A stretch of DNA of 64,000 bases from Hedera helix. Its lineage: Eukaryota; Streptophyta; Magnoliopsida; Apiales; Araliaceae. Positions 32,601 to 44,734 of this stretch are shown one piece after another. Position numbers and translations under genes: made by a program. Position 1 is the first letter of the stretch. Each line of letters begins with the position of its first letter. The DNA is taken from the NCBI GenBank assembly GCA_947179155.2, contig OX359273.1, positions 14,603,001 through 14,667,000 on the forward strand. The letters run 5' to 3'. A model generated the notes under the pieces. That model was not told where the DNA came from. It saw nothing but the letters and a program-made list of their open reading frames with translations, and searched no databases.

Positions 32601-33592
32601 CAGTTAGTTAAAGCTAGACATATATTGTAGCTGAGCAGCAGGCAAGTTCCTTATCTCTAAACTCATTTCATTGAGCAAATTATTTATCTAAGCTTGAACT
32701 GTTATTTCCAAGCATGCTTTGAGTGGTTTAATTACTTTACAATTATTCCACATCGATATTATTGTTATTCGCACTTGTTGCACTTGAGATTGTACAGTCA
32801 TTGACTTGTACTTAATTATTGTTCTATTCTTTAAAGAACTGTTCACAGTAAGTCTAAGTCATTGTTCGGCTAGACATTTATGTTAAAGATTTTAAAAGCT
32901 ATCCAAATCATTGAAGATGCGGATTCTTAGACTATTATGAACACCCCTTTATTATAGGGGAGTACCCTGTATCTAATATTAGGTACAAAAATACGGAAAT
33001 TAAATGTTATGCATACACATATTGTACTGAGGCTGATCCCCTCGGGTACATATTTCTGGTAGTAACCATTGAGTCAACCTGCTATTGACTACAGTGGATA
33101 TTTATAGTTCATAGTCTATTTGACTATCCTAATTTTAAAAGCAACTTATTATTCCTGCTTATGTTATTCACATTATTGAATTGTTCAGCTATTCCCTTTC
33201 ATTCATGATATATTGTTCCTTGTTGTTATTTAAACTTGTTGAGCAAACTAGTTGCTCACTCTTGCTATATCATGAAACCTTATTGCAGTGCAACCCGAGA
33301 CTTCGGGAAAGAACAAGGGTAAAGGAAAGATGAAGTAATAAACTTCGAGATTGTAGTCCTGTAGTTAATTTAAATTAACTGTTATGTCATATAAACCCTA
33401 AGTACTTTATTAAGGGTATTTGTGTACTTTTTGTAAGGTTATCGTATCTTGGGACTAGTAACACCTTTTGAATGAACAACATATGTTTATTATTCCGCAT
33501 TTAGTTATTGTATGTTGTTTAGAGGTGAATGTTTGTATTGGATCGTGATGACCGGATCCGGGTATTTGTAACCCGAATTTGGGGGCGTCACA
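29694..33592 (+). mobile_element. RE1 3' LTR
   Basis: Same length as the 5' LTR (3899 bp), offset 9914, with about twenty scattered differences. It carries the same inverted repeat, donor and acceptor sites, GC-rich block, AT array and conserved motif (33235-33268). It ends ...GCGTCACA, followed by TTATC. Confidence 0.95.
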
Positions 33593-33597
33593 TTATC

Positions 33598-33628
33598 TAC
33601 AAGGCTTGTAAATATTTAGAATATTACA
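33598..33628 (-). mobile_element. RE2 5' LTR, last 31 bp
   Basis: TACAAGGCTTGTAAATATTT ... ATATTACA continues 19779 after the duplicated TTATC. It matches the start of the RE2 3' LTR at 6437-6467. It is followed by TAGAT, the RE2 target duplication. Confidence 0.9.
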
Positions 33629-34234
33629 TAGATAACCATGAAAGGAATTGTTATGTGTATCTATGTAATGTGGTTATTCAGATAGTTAAATGTAAACCTA
33701 TAATGGATTTCAGGGTTATATGATTTGTAAATCCATAGAGATAAATGTGCATGTATGTATTATTTAGAGAAATATTGTAAAAGGATAAGGTGAATGTATT
33801 ATTGTTGGTCGAGTTTTATATGTAATAAACTTACATGTATGGAACAGGAATTAGCAGACAGGATTATGTATAGATAGTTTAATGGTGGAATGTATGCACA
33901 GGGTATGCTATGTAAAATCATTATATATATATATATATATGTGATTTTAAAAATGTAATAGACTAGGTCATAACTTATTTGTATATGATCTAAGTTATAG
34001 TAAAGTGAATGTTACGATCCCGATGCAACTATTGATAGTAAGTTTTAAGAAGAAAAAAATATTTGGACTGCATTATGGTCAAAGGCTTGGTTTTAAAGGT
34101 TACAGGTTAAGTTTTAGCGCATGAGATCGCCGTTAATATATTTTATAATTATATAATATGATTTTAAGATTAATGATTGCATTATCCAGACATTATTGAA
34201 TTAAATAAGAAATGTTGGGATCTCGGTGTGTTAC
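33629..34234 (+). mobile_element. L2 LTR, right part
   Basis: After the duplicated TAGAT the sequence continues L2 and follows the last part of the RE5 LTR: GTAAACC...ATAATGG, AATAGACTAGGTCA near 33957, CGATCC near 34015, GACTGCATTATGGTCAAAGG near 34066, and GGGATCTCGGTGTGTTACA at the end. No primer site follows, so L2 is a 3' or solo LTR. A short TA microsatellite lies at 33924-33941. Confidence 0.65.
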
Positions 34235-35099
34235 ATTTTGGACAAAGCGCGTGGGCGCATTGTAGCGGTTGGGCAACACTATACTTCACATGCAGGGTTC
34301 CACGTGTCAGATTTTTCAGTAGATTTCCAAGTAGCTCATTTCTTGCAATTCATGTGTTCCATAAATAAATAAATTAAAGATTCCAATTGCAATTTGAAAA
34401 AAGATTAAAATTATTGATTTTAATTAGTAATTTATTAGTATTATAATTCTTGTTAGGGTTAGAAAAATTATGTAGCCTATAAATACATGCTACTGGACAC
34501 AATTAGGAGCATATCTCTAGTATCTCTTGTAACCTGTTGTCCACATATTTTTCTTCTATTATTTTTTGTTGATTTCATGACTATGAGTGGTTAAAACTAT
34601 TATTCTTGGCTTAAGTGAATGGAAACTATCAGAATTTATACACTGTGAGATTTAATTGATTTTAATTGTTCATTTTATATTTTGAGAATTAAATATTCTT
34701 TTGTTCTTTATATTTATGATTGATTCGTTTAATTGTTAGGAGACCTACAAGGTTATTATTCGTTGCAATCTACTGTTAAATTAGATATCAAATCCGTAAT
34801 TGTTTGGTCACTCTAATTTGTGAAGTTACTAAGATTAATAATTGACTGCAAATCAAAATATTATTATATCTTAGAAAGAATATTTAACTAAATTAAATAC
34901 AACCGCGTGTGCTTGTGTTATTTAGCTTCATTGTAATGACTGCAAATATTACAACCTATTTTAATTATAATTGATGACATATTAATCAATGAAATGAAAC
35001 TAAAAAATTATTTTATTGTGCATTCATAAATAATCATATCAATATGTATGAAATTGGAATTAAAGGGAAGCTCACTCAGTGAAATTGTTAAACAAAGTG
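34235..35099. other. Unassigned AT-rich stretch with promoter-like sequence
   Basis: No supported coding frame. It contains CACGTG (a G-box core) near 34301 and TATAAATA at 34478-34485. A pyrimidine-rich leader-like stretch follows (34500-34570), then AT-rich sequence with phrases such as GGAGACCTACAAGG near 34739. It could be an old LTR or a viral-derived leader; I cannot identify it. Confidence 0.3.
34478..34485 (+). promoter_or_regulatory. Possible TATA box without a gene
   Basis: TATAAATA lies about 175 bp downstream of CCACGTGTCAG. No ORF follows. Confidence 0.3.
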
Positions 35100-36696
35100 A
35101 CTAACCTAGAAATAATAATAGGGATAACGATAAGATCGAAACCTTAAACCGATGACCCAATTAAAAGTATCAGGGTTTATAATTAAACCAATGCGTGGTA
35201 AAGTAAATAAAATTCCAACAAAAATCGAATGTGATGATTTAATTAATCCAACTAGGACATTTGGTATTTATAACCCTAAATATAGCATTAAACATGCTAG
35301 GGTAAATTTTGAATACTAATCCATATTATGTGATTTAAAGGTATAGATTAAATACCTAGCTCATGAAATTAATTTAATAACCCATGGAATTAATGATGGG
35401 AGCCCAAATGAATTTAATTGAGAGCCCAATTGAATTTAATTGTTAGTCCAAGGAATTGAATTCCTAAAGCCCAAATGATGACCCAACCAAAAGTCAAAAT
35501 TGGTCAATACTCATTCAAGTTGGTCAATATATATAACCTTATAACCTAGTTGGAATTAAAAGAAAAATCAAAAATGGCTAGGAAATAGGAGAGGGAGAAC
35601 CAAGGGAGGGGTGCAAGTCTCCAAGCTCCCTAAATTACTCCAAGAGAGAAGCCTTCCCAATGTTCCATCAAATCCCTTAAAAAGTTGATCATGCTTTGAC
35701 CTAAATTAAGAGCTTAATTTGCTAGGAGTTGGGTGATTAAGGTAGCCTAAGTAAACTTACCTCTATAAATATAAGGCTTGGTCAACTCTTGCAAGAGTTG
35801 GTCATTTGCTAGAACAATTCCTAGAGAGAAAAAGAGAGAAGCTAGAGAGCAAAAGTGAAGAAACCTAAGGGTTCTTGAGAGAAAATCAAAATACCAAGAA
35901 GAGTGGTGTGTGTGGGGGAGTCTCAACAGCAAGGAGGGTTCTTGGGGATGCCATCTAACTTCATCTCCTACTTTGGAAAGCAACGAAAACAAGCTATTAG
36001 GAGCAAGATGTATAAAATCGCTCAAAACCCTAATTTAATGCTTCTCTTGGCATATTATGTGATTTCTATGGTAGAAAACTAATTTTCAAAGTCTAAATGG
36101 ATAGATCCATGCTAGATTGGTAGATCTAGGGTTACATGAATTTATCATGGGTTTTTATGTGTTTATGTTGAAATTTTTTATTAAACTCGTTAAATAAATT
36201 TTTACCGACAAAAATAAAACATAACAGCCTCTTACCGGAATTAATGTTCATGATCCGTAAATCGGATTCATGATACATCAATTTTGGGTGTTAGATACAT
36301 AAAATACAAAGATTCTCTAAGTTTAATGACTAAAATCCAATTTAAAATGAGCAAGATATGGATTTTCTACCAAAACACCCCACTGATTTTAGGACTATGC
36401 ATAATAGTCCGGTTTGGAGTTATTTTCAGTAACCAAAAAAAATCTAAAAATGGTGTTTGAGTCCAGAAAATTGTAGTTCGAGAAGTCACGATTCCATCGA
36501 TACCTAGTAGAGCTCCATCGGAGTTATAAAACTCAAGTTATTCAAGTTTTCATGGAAGACCCCAAATCCGGAATTGGCCAAAAAGCAATCTGCCTATTTT
36601 TGGAAAAAAACCGACCAGTTCGTTTTTTTTCCCGATTTTCCATTTTCTTGGGTGGGGTCGGTTCGGGTCCTTTGGGGTCGGTTCTTGGGTTGACTC
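35100..36696 (+). mobile_element. L3: plus-strand Gypsy-type LTR fragment
   Basis: It has the usual LTR order: AGCCCAA boxes (35400-35480), ATATATAAC near 35528, a GA-rich leader (35820-35900), a GTATAA site at 36010, TTTTTACCGACAAAA near 36200 and GGGTCGGTTCGGGTC near 36655. Solo LTR L4 interrupts it at 36696. Only 12 bp follow L4 before RE4 begins. The left boundary is uncertain. Confidence 0.5.
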
Positions 36697-37266
36697 TGTA
36701 ACGACCCAGAAATTTGACAAACCTTATTACCTTACATTTCATATTTATTATACATTATTTCCTTAACGTTCAAATTTCAGTCCATTAATTAATCTTTAAT
36801 TACTTTATTTAGTCCTTTAATGGACTTTAAATCATCAATTATCAAATTTTTTGGTATAAATTTTTCTCTTTTCTCAATCATTGTATTAAAGTATTTGGAT
36901 ATTTAAAATTTTAATATCTCGATCCTAGTCCCTGGATCGCAACCTTTACTTGTTCTTTCTATTACAAGTATCATAAAACTCAACATTCAAAATTTAGTAT
37001 TATTTATATCCACACAAATATTCTTTGTTCCATAATTCATAAGTAGACATATAATAGTCTCTATCGTAACAACTACCTTGAGTAATCACAGCACACAATT
37101 TAATTTTACTCGTCTTATCCGGATCTAATTTATATGTACATACAACACATCAATGTAAACTTCGTAAATTGCATTCTGATATTGAAAATATAATGATTAC
37201 ATTCACAACCTTCTAGGATAATCCATCTTTAACACAATCTGATATTCCTGAAATTTATTTCTTTAC

Positions 37267-38645
37267 CTGTAAAAATTTATATTATGCAAGAATGAGCACA
37301 ATGACTCAGCAAGTTCAACAGTGTGCACATAGCACATAACATAACATGCTCTATGTGTTTCATACATCATGTGTGGTGCTTCTAGTAAAGCAATATATCT
37401 CATGTGTATCATATTTACTTCATATTAGCAATTACGTAAAGAAACCCTTAAATTATTTCACATATAATCACATCATTGCACTGAATACACATTACGATCA
37501 TGTTAACCACATATCACATAACACATAATTTTTATATGCATTTGAACATATGACATCATATAACAATTAATATTAAGTACTGGAGAACTTGCCTTGACAT
37601 CCAATTATTAAATTGGTAGCTCAAAACCCTTTTTTTTCGAACAACCTATAATCATAAAAATAAATTAATAACTATTTATCTCCTCATGATATTAATTTAC
37701 TTAATTAATATCATTTATGATGTAATTAACCCTACCCGACAGTTTATTTTAGGGTACCGATCAATTACTAATTAATATGGTTAATTATATTAACCTCGTC
37801 CCTTAATATATTAATTTAACTAATATAAAACGCATTCAATGCGGACAACTCGGCTTGTCGAATTAAATTTAGCGTATTTGGTTGTCCGGATTTTTATTTA
37901 ACCATTTTTCTAAATTTTAAACTTACTAGATTAATATTTAAAATATTTAAATATTAATCCCCAATATTTAATATTTTTACAAAAATATTAAATTTAATAC
38001 CCAAATATCATTTCTATACTTTTAGTAATTTTCTGTAATTTTTAAACAATTTTTAAACATTTATTTTAATTAAAAATAAATTCTGAGGGAATTTTCGTAA
38101 TTTCCGCAACCCTAGGACACGCTGGTCATTTTCGAAAAAATGCAGGGGCATGATCGTAATTTGACGAGGCCAAGGACACGCTCGGCATGATCTTAAAAGA
38201 TCAGGGGCACGCTGGTAATTTTTCACCGTTACCGTTCGCCGCGTATTGCGCGCGACCTTCACCGCCTACGCCAGCTAAACGACGTCGCTTGGCCTGGTGT
38301 CACCGAATCACAGTCGCGCATGACGCGACTCCCCTTTTTCCTCCCAAAACGACGTTGTTTCACTCCCGGCGTCTGAAAAAAATTTGGCCCAGATTTCTTT
38401 CTTCATTCGCGGGCGGCCCAGATTTCTTTCTTCATTCTTTCTCGAGTACAGTAGCCAAACAACCCAACACAACACCATTTTTAATCACCAATTTCCCAAC
38501 ATAATAACTCTAAAAATTATATAATTTACGCATATTCATAAAAAAAAAACTAATTAGAATTATTATTCTAATTATTTACTATTTTTTCACAAAATTTAAT
38601 TAACACCAAAAATATTAAATAAACCAAATAAAATGATCTTTATAC
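37267..38645 (-). other. Candidate intron inside L4
   Basis: On the minus strand, GAGAAG before GTATAAAG begins at 38645 and AATTTTTACAG ends at 37267, just after the conserved motif. The layout matches L2, RE1 and RE5. Confidence 0.35.
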
Positions 38646-39399
38646 CTTCTCTAAAGCTTAAAACTTCATCCTTGAAGCTTGGTGTTCACTTTGATGGCCC
38701 CAAAAATTCTTTTTTCTTCTTGATGGTGGCAGTGCACGATGGCAGTGATGGTGGTTTCAGATGGTAGAAATAAAGAGGGAGAGTTGGTTTTTGCTTGTGT
38801 ATATTTATTTCCTTTCTTACATGCTTTATTCCCTTTTTCTTCTTTTAATTAGCCTCAAGATGTAACCACTTTTTAAGGAATTATAATTCCACCGACTTCC
38901 CATGCTCAACTGACTTTGTTTCGGATAAATTAACATGCAAAATTAAGAATTTAATGCATTATATAATTATTTCGTCTAATAAATATTTTACATAATGTAT
39001 GTAAAACATTTCTTTTAATTCACCAAAATTCATAACATGATTTATAAATAATATTTATACCATTTTCAGGTACTTTACTTGACAAATTTTGTACACGCAT
39101 AATGACATGCATGTAATTATATGAGATAATTTATATCTCTAAAATTAATAAAATAATACATATAACTTATAAAAATTAATTTTTATCTTTTTTCACTTCG
39201 TTACTTGGACAACATGTTACATCAACATGTTTACGTTTCTGAAATATTATCCTTCATAAAATCATAAAAATTCCATTATACATAAACATAATTTTTAATA
39301 AATTAAAACATTCCTTCTTCTCATTTATTTTTCATTTCTTTACTATTTGGCATACATTAAATATACACCATATAATACTTATATTTTCTTTCTTAATTA

Positions 39400-39845
39400 A
39401 TGTATTCTCCTTATATAAATTATATAATTATTTTTATATAATTTATATAATTATTATTTCCTTACTATTTACTTTAACTTTCTTATATATAAATTATATA
39501 ATTTATTATTATATAATTTATATAATTACATTCTCCTTTTTAAATAATTTTCAAAATTTCTCCATAATTATTGATTAATTATATAATCAATAATTATACC
39601 TTTATTAACTCTCTCATTATTTTCTATTTTCTTCCATCCTCAATTAATTGAATTCCCTTATATAAATTATATAATTATTCTTATATAATTTATATAATTA
39701 TTATTTCATTAATATTTTACTTAAATTTTCTTATATAAAGTACATAATTTATTATTATATAATTTATATAATTACTTTCTCATCTTAAATAATTTCTAAA
39801 CTTTCACCATAATTATTGATTAATTATAAAATCAATAATTTCAAT
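39400..39845. repeat. Duplicated AT palindromes in L4
   Basis: A block of about 250 bp occurs twice (39410-39600 and 39655-39845). It holds TATATAAATTATATAATTAT and facing TTATATAATTTATATAA arms, plus ATAATTATTGATTAATTATA. Confidence 0.7.
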
Positions 39846-39952
39846 TTTATTAACTTCTCTCTTAAGCTTTTCATTAAAATTTTGGATTAATTTAATTATT
39901 AATCCTTTAATTTCCATAATCAATAGAATTTATAATTATAACACTTAAACAT

Positions 39953-39953
39953 G

Positions 39954-40005
<52 letters not shown>
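39953..40005. repeat. CA/TA microsatellite
   Basis: A CA run is followed by a long TA run in the upstream part of L4. RE4 has the same type in its 3' LTR at 54502-54551. Confidence 0.9.
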
Positions 40006-40007
<2 letters not shown>

Positions 40008-40373
40008 AATGTATATATATACATATCTAATTCATATACCTCACATTATCATATAACACCATTTAAATAATAATTTTTTTGCACCTCCACAACAATTTAA
40101 TTGTATAATTTAATTGTACTATTACATGAAATTTCTCTTATTCTTCATAAATTATTCTTAAACAATTTATTTACTTTTCAATTATTTTAATTCAACACCA
40201 TTTATTACCATCTCTGTACATATTTAATTTACCAATTAAATCCCATCACATACTTTAAATCATATAAAATATATCAATCATAAGTAATTTAAATAACCTT
40301 ATCAATTTTTGTTATTTAAATTCTTATTTAATATTATTAAAGTGATCCCGAAAATTCGGGTCCTCACAGACTC

Positions 40374-40385
40374 CAAAAGAGAAAA
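40374..40385 (+). mobile_element. L3 sliver between L4 and RE4
   Basis: CAAAAGAGAAAA follows the second GACTC of L4 and ends where RE4 begins. The last five bases (GAAAA) would be the RE4 target duplication; its partner is outside the window. Confidence 0.5.
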
Positions 40386-40529
40386 TGTGACGACCCCAAA
40401 TCCGGGTTCTTTAACCTCGGGTTTAGTTCTCACTGTACAATACTTAACAACAATGAAATACATCAATTGTATTCAAACTACGCAGAATAATACAAAAGGT
40501 TCCTTCGCAAAAGGCTACACTTCCCAAGG
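40386..40529 (-). mobile_element. RE4 3' LTR, terminal piece
   Basis: TGTGACGACCCCAAATCCGG through CTTCCCAAGG matches the 5' LTR at 61013-61157. It is interrupted by RE5 after the target CAAGG (40525-40529). Confidence 0.9.
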
Positions 40530-43294
40530 TGTGACACCCCAGGATTTTACAGAAAATTCTAAATAAGGATTTTGAATAATTAAGTGAAGGTTATAAAACA
40601 AAACCTAGTTAAACTGATTAAATGTGATTATTATGTGATTAAATTGAATTAGTAAGTGATCAATGTGTTAGAAAGAACCTGTGAGGATGAAATATTGAAG
40701 AGGAACCTATGTGGTCGAATATAGAAAAATGAATTAAGCCAAAGAATTATGGAAACGAGAAATTATGATGAAAAGGAATTTTGAATGGTTATATAACGAA
40801 TTTAAACATGGTATATTATGATAAAGGATATATGACGTATATTATAAACTGTGAGTATGGAATGTGTTAGCTGAATTACTTGCTGAGCTTTATGATCACT
40901 CTTGCTATGTACTAACTTTTCAGGTGAAATATAAGAAGGCCGGAGGTTCCTGTTATGCTAAGGTAAAAAATGTGATTACATGGGAAAGTATGAAGATAAT
41001 TTGATAATGTCATCGGTGTAATATTTTTGTATAACAGATAAATGTAAACCATAATGGTGATAAAGGTTATATAAATTGTAAATCCATAGCAATGAATATA
41101 CATGTATGTATTAATCAGAGAAGGATAGTGATGATGTGAGGTTATGTATTATTATTGTAATTTGAGTCGGACATATACTAGAACTCACAAGTATGGTAAA
41201 TATGTATGGATATAGATATGTATGGGTACAGGTATATATTGTGTAGATATGATGTATGATTATATGTTATCAGGGGCAGGTACAACACAGGTACAAGTAA
41301 ACAGGGCCATGTATAAATAGTTCATGGCAAAATTTTTATTTACAAATTATGATATCATAAATATATATGATTTTAAAAGGTAATAGACTAGGTCACAAAT
41401 TGTAATGGTTTGACCTAAGTTCTAATAAAGAGTAGGTGAGCGCTGCGATCCTGAGACAGGTAAGGAATGAAAGATAAAGTATTACTAAAAAAAAATGAAC
41501 CGTATTATGGTCAACAAATTGGCTTTAAAGATTAAAGATCAAGGTTTGACGCACGGGATCTCGGTTAATTTTCTAAGTGTTGAATTGTTGCGAACAGGCC
41601 TCTTATGGACTAGTATATCTTTGATTTTAAGAAGCCAAATAAGGCAATAGAAAATTTTGTAAAATACTATGATGTAAGGTCTACATGTGTGCCAAATTTG
41701 GAGTCAATTGGATGTATAGTTAAAGAATTAAAAATCACGAAAGCAGAGGCAAAAATTAAAATTTTGCTGGAGCAGGACTGCGTCGGGGCGCAGTCTATTA
41801 CACTGGACATTGTGCCGGGGCGCAGTGTCACTGTTCCTTGGTCGAGAGCTTTTCCCGGCCAGCGAGATGTGGAAGAAGAAACTTGGCGCCGGGGCGCGAT
41901 GTACTGTAGCAGAAAATAAATTTTAATGTCCGAAAAGCTATGTTTTGATACAGAATGGTAGAGATGGGTTATGTAAACCCTAAATGAACTAGAATGGACT
42001 ATATAAAGGATGTTAGGGTATAATGAAATAAGAAGTGGCATAATGTAGCATGCCTAAAGCTAAGCCAAAACATGTTATAAGTTATGAAAAAGGTCGGAAG
42101 CAAGTTAGGGTGTATTATAAACCTACATAAGGTGTAATACATCAAATGTGAAATGGTTAAAGACGGATGATCAAGTATTTATGGAATTAGTTTGATAAGT
42201 TATACAAGTTTATGATCTTATAATGACATATAAGTTATATGTTGACAGACAGAGTTTGAAATGAGCAAGCCGACAAGACGAATAACGAAGGATGATTGAG
42301 GAAGTACAGGTTAAGTAAAATAAAAGCGTACATGAATGTTTTTCAGACTTAAGCATATTAGATATTTTATGTGAGCTACGTGATGGTATATGAGTTGAAC
42401 ATGCCTTATGTGCAATTATGTTGTTAAGTGCTAAGTGAGTTACATGACATTAAACATGGTATATTTCGATAAAGGATGTATGACGTATATTATAAACTGT
42501 GAGTATGGAATGTGTTAGTTGAATTACTTGCTGAGTTTTATGCTCATTCTTGCTATGTACTAACTTTTCAGCTGAAATATAAGAAGGCCGGAGGTTCCTG
42601 TTATGCTAAGGTAAAAAATGTGATTACATGGGAAAGTATGAAGAGAATTTGATAATGTCATCGGTGTAATATTTTTGTATAACAGATAAATGTAAACCAT
42701 AATGGTGATAAAGGTTATATAAATTGTAAATCCATAGCAATGAATATACATGTATGTATTAATCAGAGAAGGATAGTGATGATGTGAGGTTATGTATTAT
42801 TATTGTAATTTGAGTCGGACATATACTAGAACTCACAAGTATGGTAAATATGTATGGATCAAGATATGTATGGGTACAGGTATATATTGTGTAGATATGA
42901 TGTATGATTATGTGTTATCAGGGGCAGGTACAACACAGGTACAAGTAAACAGGGTCATGTATAAATAGTTCATGGCAAAATTTTTATTTACAAATTATGA
43001 TATCATAAATATATATGATTTTAAAAGGTAATAGACTTGGTCACAAATTGTAATGGTTTGACCTAAGTTCTAATAAAGAGTAGGTGAGCGTTGCGATCCT
43101 GAGATAGGTAAGGAATGAAAGATAAAGTATTGATAAAAAAAATGGACCATATTATGGTCAACAAATTGGTTTTAAAGATTAAAGATCAAGGTTTGACGCA
43201 CGGGATCTTGGTTAATGTGGTTTAAGGTTTATGATTATGTCATCCAGAATAGAATGGATATAATTAAAGGAAGGTGGGATCTCGGGGCGTTACA
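40530..43294 (+). mobile_element. RE5 5' LTR (rearranged)
   Basis: Three blocks match the 3' LTR: 40530-40800 equals 45213-45480, about 40806-41566 equals 48535-49303, and 41571-43294 equals 47658-49381. So about 2.2 kb (45481-47657) holding the leader, donor site and presumed core promoter is missing, and a block of about 0.76 kb is present twice. The 124-aa and 63-aa frames here recur unchanged in the 3' LTR as a result of this duplication and are not genes. Confidence 0.88.
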
Positions 43295-43296
43295 GT

Positions 43297-43309
43297 TGGT
43301 ATCAGAGCA
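43297..43309 (+). other. RE5 primer-binding site
   Basis: TGGTATCAGAGCA lies two bases after the LTR end. It is complementary to the initiator tRNA-Met 3' end over 12 nt. Confidence 0.9.
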
Positions 43310-44306
43310 GTTGGATTATAGACCTTAGGTAATAGTACCTTAGGCTATGATCTTTGTGTGTGAAAGAAGGAATTGTAAAGAAGAGGACTCTAGATGAGTT
43401 GAGTTAGTATGAAATGAATTTTGGGAATTTAGGATCAAGAAATCATAAGGATATCTTAAGATAAGATAATGAGAAATGATAAAGGATCAAAAACGATCAA
43501 AGAAAAAAAAAGGGGGGGGGGACTCTTGGTGAGTCATGCACAGTAAGATATGAATCGATAAAATTCATATCAGTTCAAGGAAAGGAAAAGGAAATGTTGA
43601 GTAAAGGCTAAAGTGAGGAATGTTAGGGTATGTGGGATTCTTCATTGAGGACTCATGGTAGTGGCCGAGTGTGCATTTCCTCGGTATGAGACGGGGATTT
43701 GTACTTACTTAGCTTCCTGTCGTGATAATCAGTGGAGGTCCAGCGTCACGGTAAGAAGTGAGAAGAGTTAAGTAAGAAAGATTAAGGTTAGTTGCGTGTT
43801 CTGAAAACCGACACGTATGGAAAGTTTATGACTCTCATGATTATGTGATGGAGCCCCTCAGCGAATGGGCGACGATAGCCTAACTAGGACAAGCTCCGTG
43901 AACCATATGATTGTGGTAAGTTCCTGAGCCCAAATGCGTGACAAGTTTGATGAACAAGGTTGGGTTAGAGTAGAGAGCCATAAGTTAAGAAATATAGGTC
44001 TTAGATATTGGCTAAGAATAAGGTTATATGAAAAGATATAATTATAAGAAAGGATTGAATGAGTTAATGAAGGAAGTAAAGAAAAGATTATTAGGATTGG
44101 GTAGGCAATCCACTCTTCTAGCTATGCTAGATTATCGAAATGTTTTGTTCAAGTATCAAAAGTGATTTTTAAAATTTCGTGATTCATGGGTCTATGTCAA
44201 TTGATTCAGCTAGACCAAAGTTATTTGAAAATTTCAAAATGTATTTATGAAATCATTGTCACACCATTGAATATGGTGTGAAATGATAAAATGGCAGAAT
44301 TCTCAA

Positions 44307-44380
44307 CGTACTTTCAGTACAGTACGGTATTAAGAGGTCTAAAAGTGACCGAATTCTCAACGTACTGCTAAGATAGTGCG
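44307..44380 (+). repeat. Two hairpins in a repeated block of RE5
   Basis: CGTACT-8 nt-AGTACG (44307-44326) and CGTACT-8 nt-AGTGCG (44361-44380) are each preceded by GAATTCTCAA and followed by GTATTA. The second has a U-G pair on the sense strand. Confidence 0.7.
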
Positions 44381-44734
44381 GTATTATGAAGCCTTTTTAA
44401 AAGATTTTCTTGGGTTCAAGTTTTGAACCAATGACAGTGAAAGTGAACTTTTGAAAAGTTCAAGTTATAGTAAATGAATAGTTTATTGATGTGAGTCTAT
44501 GCCATTTGTTTCGGCTAGACCGTTCTGCTAAAGAAATTAGTAAATGTTTTTGGAATCCAGATAAAGGATAAAGCAAATTGTTTTAAAGGCTGAGGTAAAC
44601 AACCCTAAAAAAAGGGGGGGGGGGATTTGGTACAGGAGTTGGTTAACACGGTTCAACCCAAAGGAAAAGGAAAAATGTCGTGCACAACAAAAAGGGTACA
44701 ATAGGCTGATCACCTAGCATACCAATTGGGTATG

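Larger units (their letters stand above)
19780..33592 (+). mobile_element. RE1: intact Ty3/Gypsy chromovirus (Tekay/Del type)
   Basis: Two LTRs of 3899 bp (19780-23678 and 29694-33592) enclose a 6015-bp interior. It has a tRNA-Met primer site, an accessory ORF, a single gag-pol ORF of 1513 codons and a polypurine tract. The duplication TTATC flanks it exactly (19775-19779 and 33593-33597). About twenty LTR differences by eye (roughly 0.5%) and the intact ORFs indicate a recent insertion. The long LTRs and a chromodomain-like integrase tail point to the Tekay/Del lineage. It interrupts the RE2 5' LTR. Confidence 0.95.
3351..33628 (-). mobile_element. RE2: non-coding (LARD-like) LTR retrotransposon
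   Basis: The 3' LTR is 3351-6467. The 5' LTR is 18262-19779 plus 33598-33628, split by RE1. The flanking duplication TAGAT is at 3346-3350 and 33629-33633. Once RE3 is removed, the interior is only about 2.2 kb (6468-8156 and 17727-18261), with no gag or pol. LTR termini are TGTAATATCCC...GGGGTCGTCACA; the left end here reads TATGACGACC, a G-to-A change from TGTGACGACC. Its interior resembles that of RE5, so both belong to a group of large non-autonomous elements. Proteins for movement would have to come from a Gypsy element such as RE1 or RE4 (inference from matching termini and primer site). Confidence 0.85.
36697..40368 (-). mobile_element. L4: solo LTR
   Basis: The 3672-bp LTR has sense termini TGTGAGGACCCG and GGGTCGTTACA. 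It is flanked by a perfect GACTC duplication (36692-36696 and 40369-40373) with no interior, so an element here was reduced by LTR-LTR recombination. It has the conserved LTR motif (37286-37314), a CpG-rich block (38220-38345) with AAACGACGTCG, donor- and acceptor-like sites, an AT palindrome duplication and a CA/TA microsatellite. The 105-aa frame at 38187-38504 falls in the CpG block and is not supported as a gene. Confidence 0.9.

Noticed and set aside
41667..42041. Identical 124-aa minus-strand frames (also 47753-48127)
   Set aside because: Identity reflects the young duplicated LTR of RE5, not selection on a protein.
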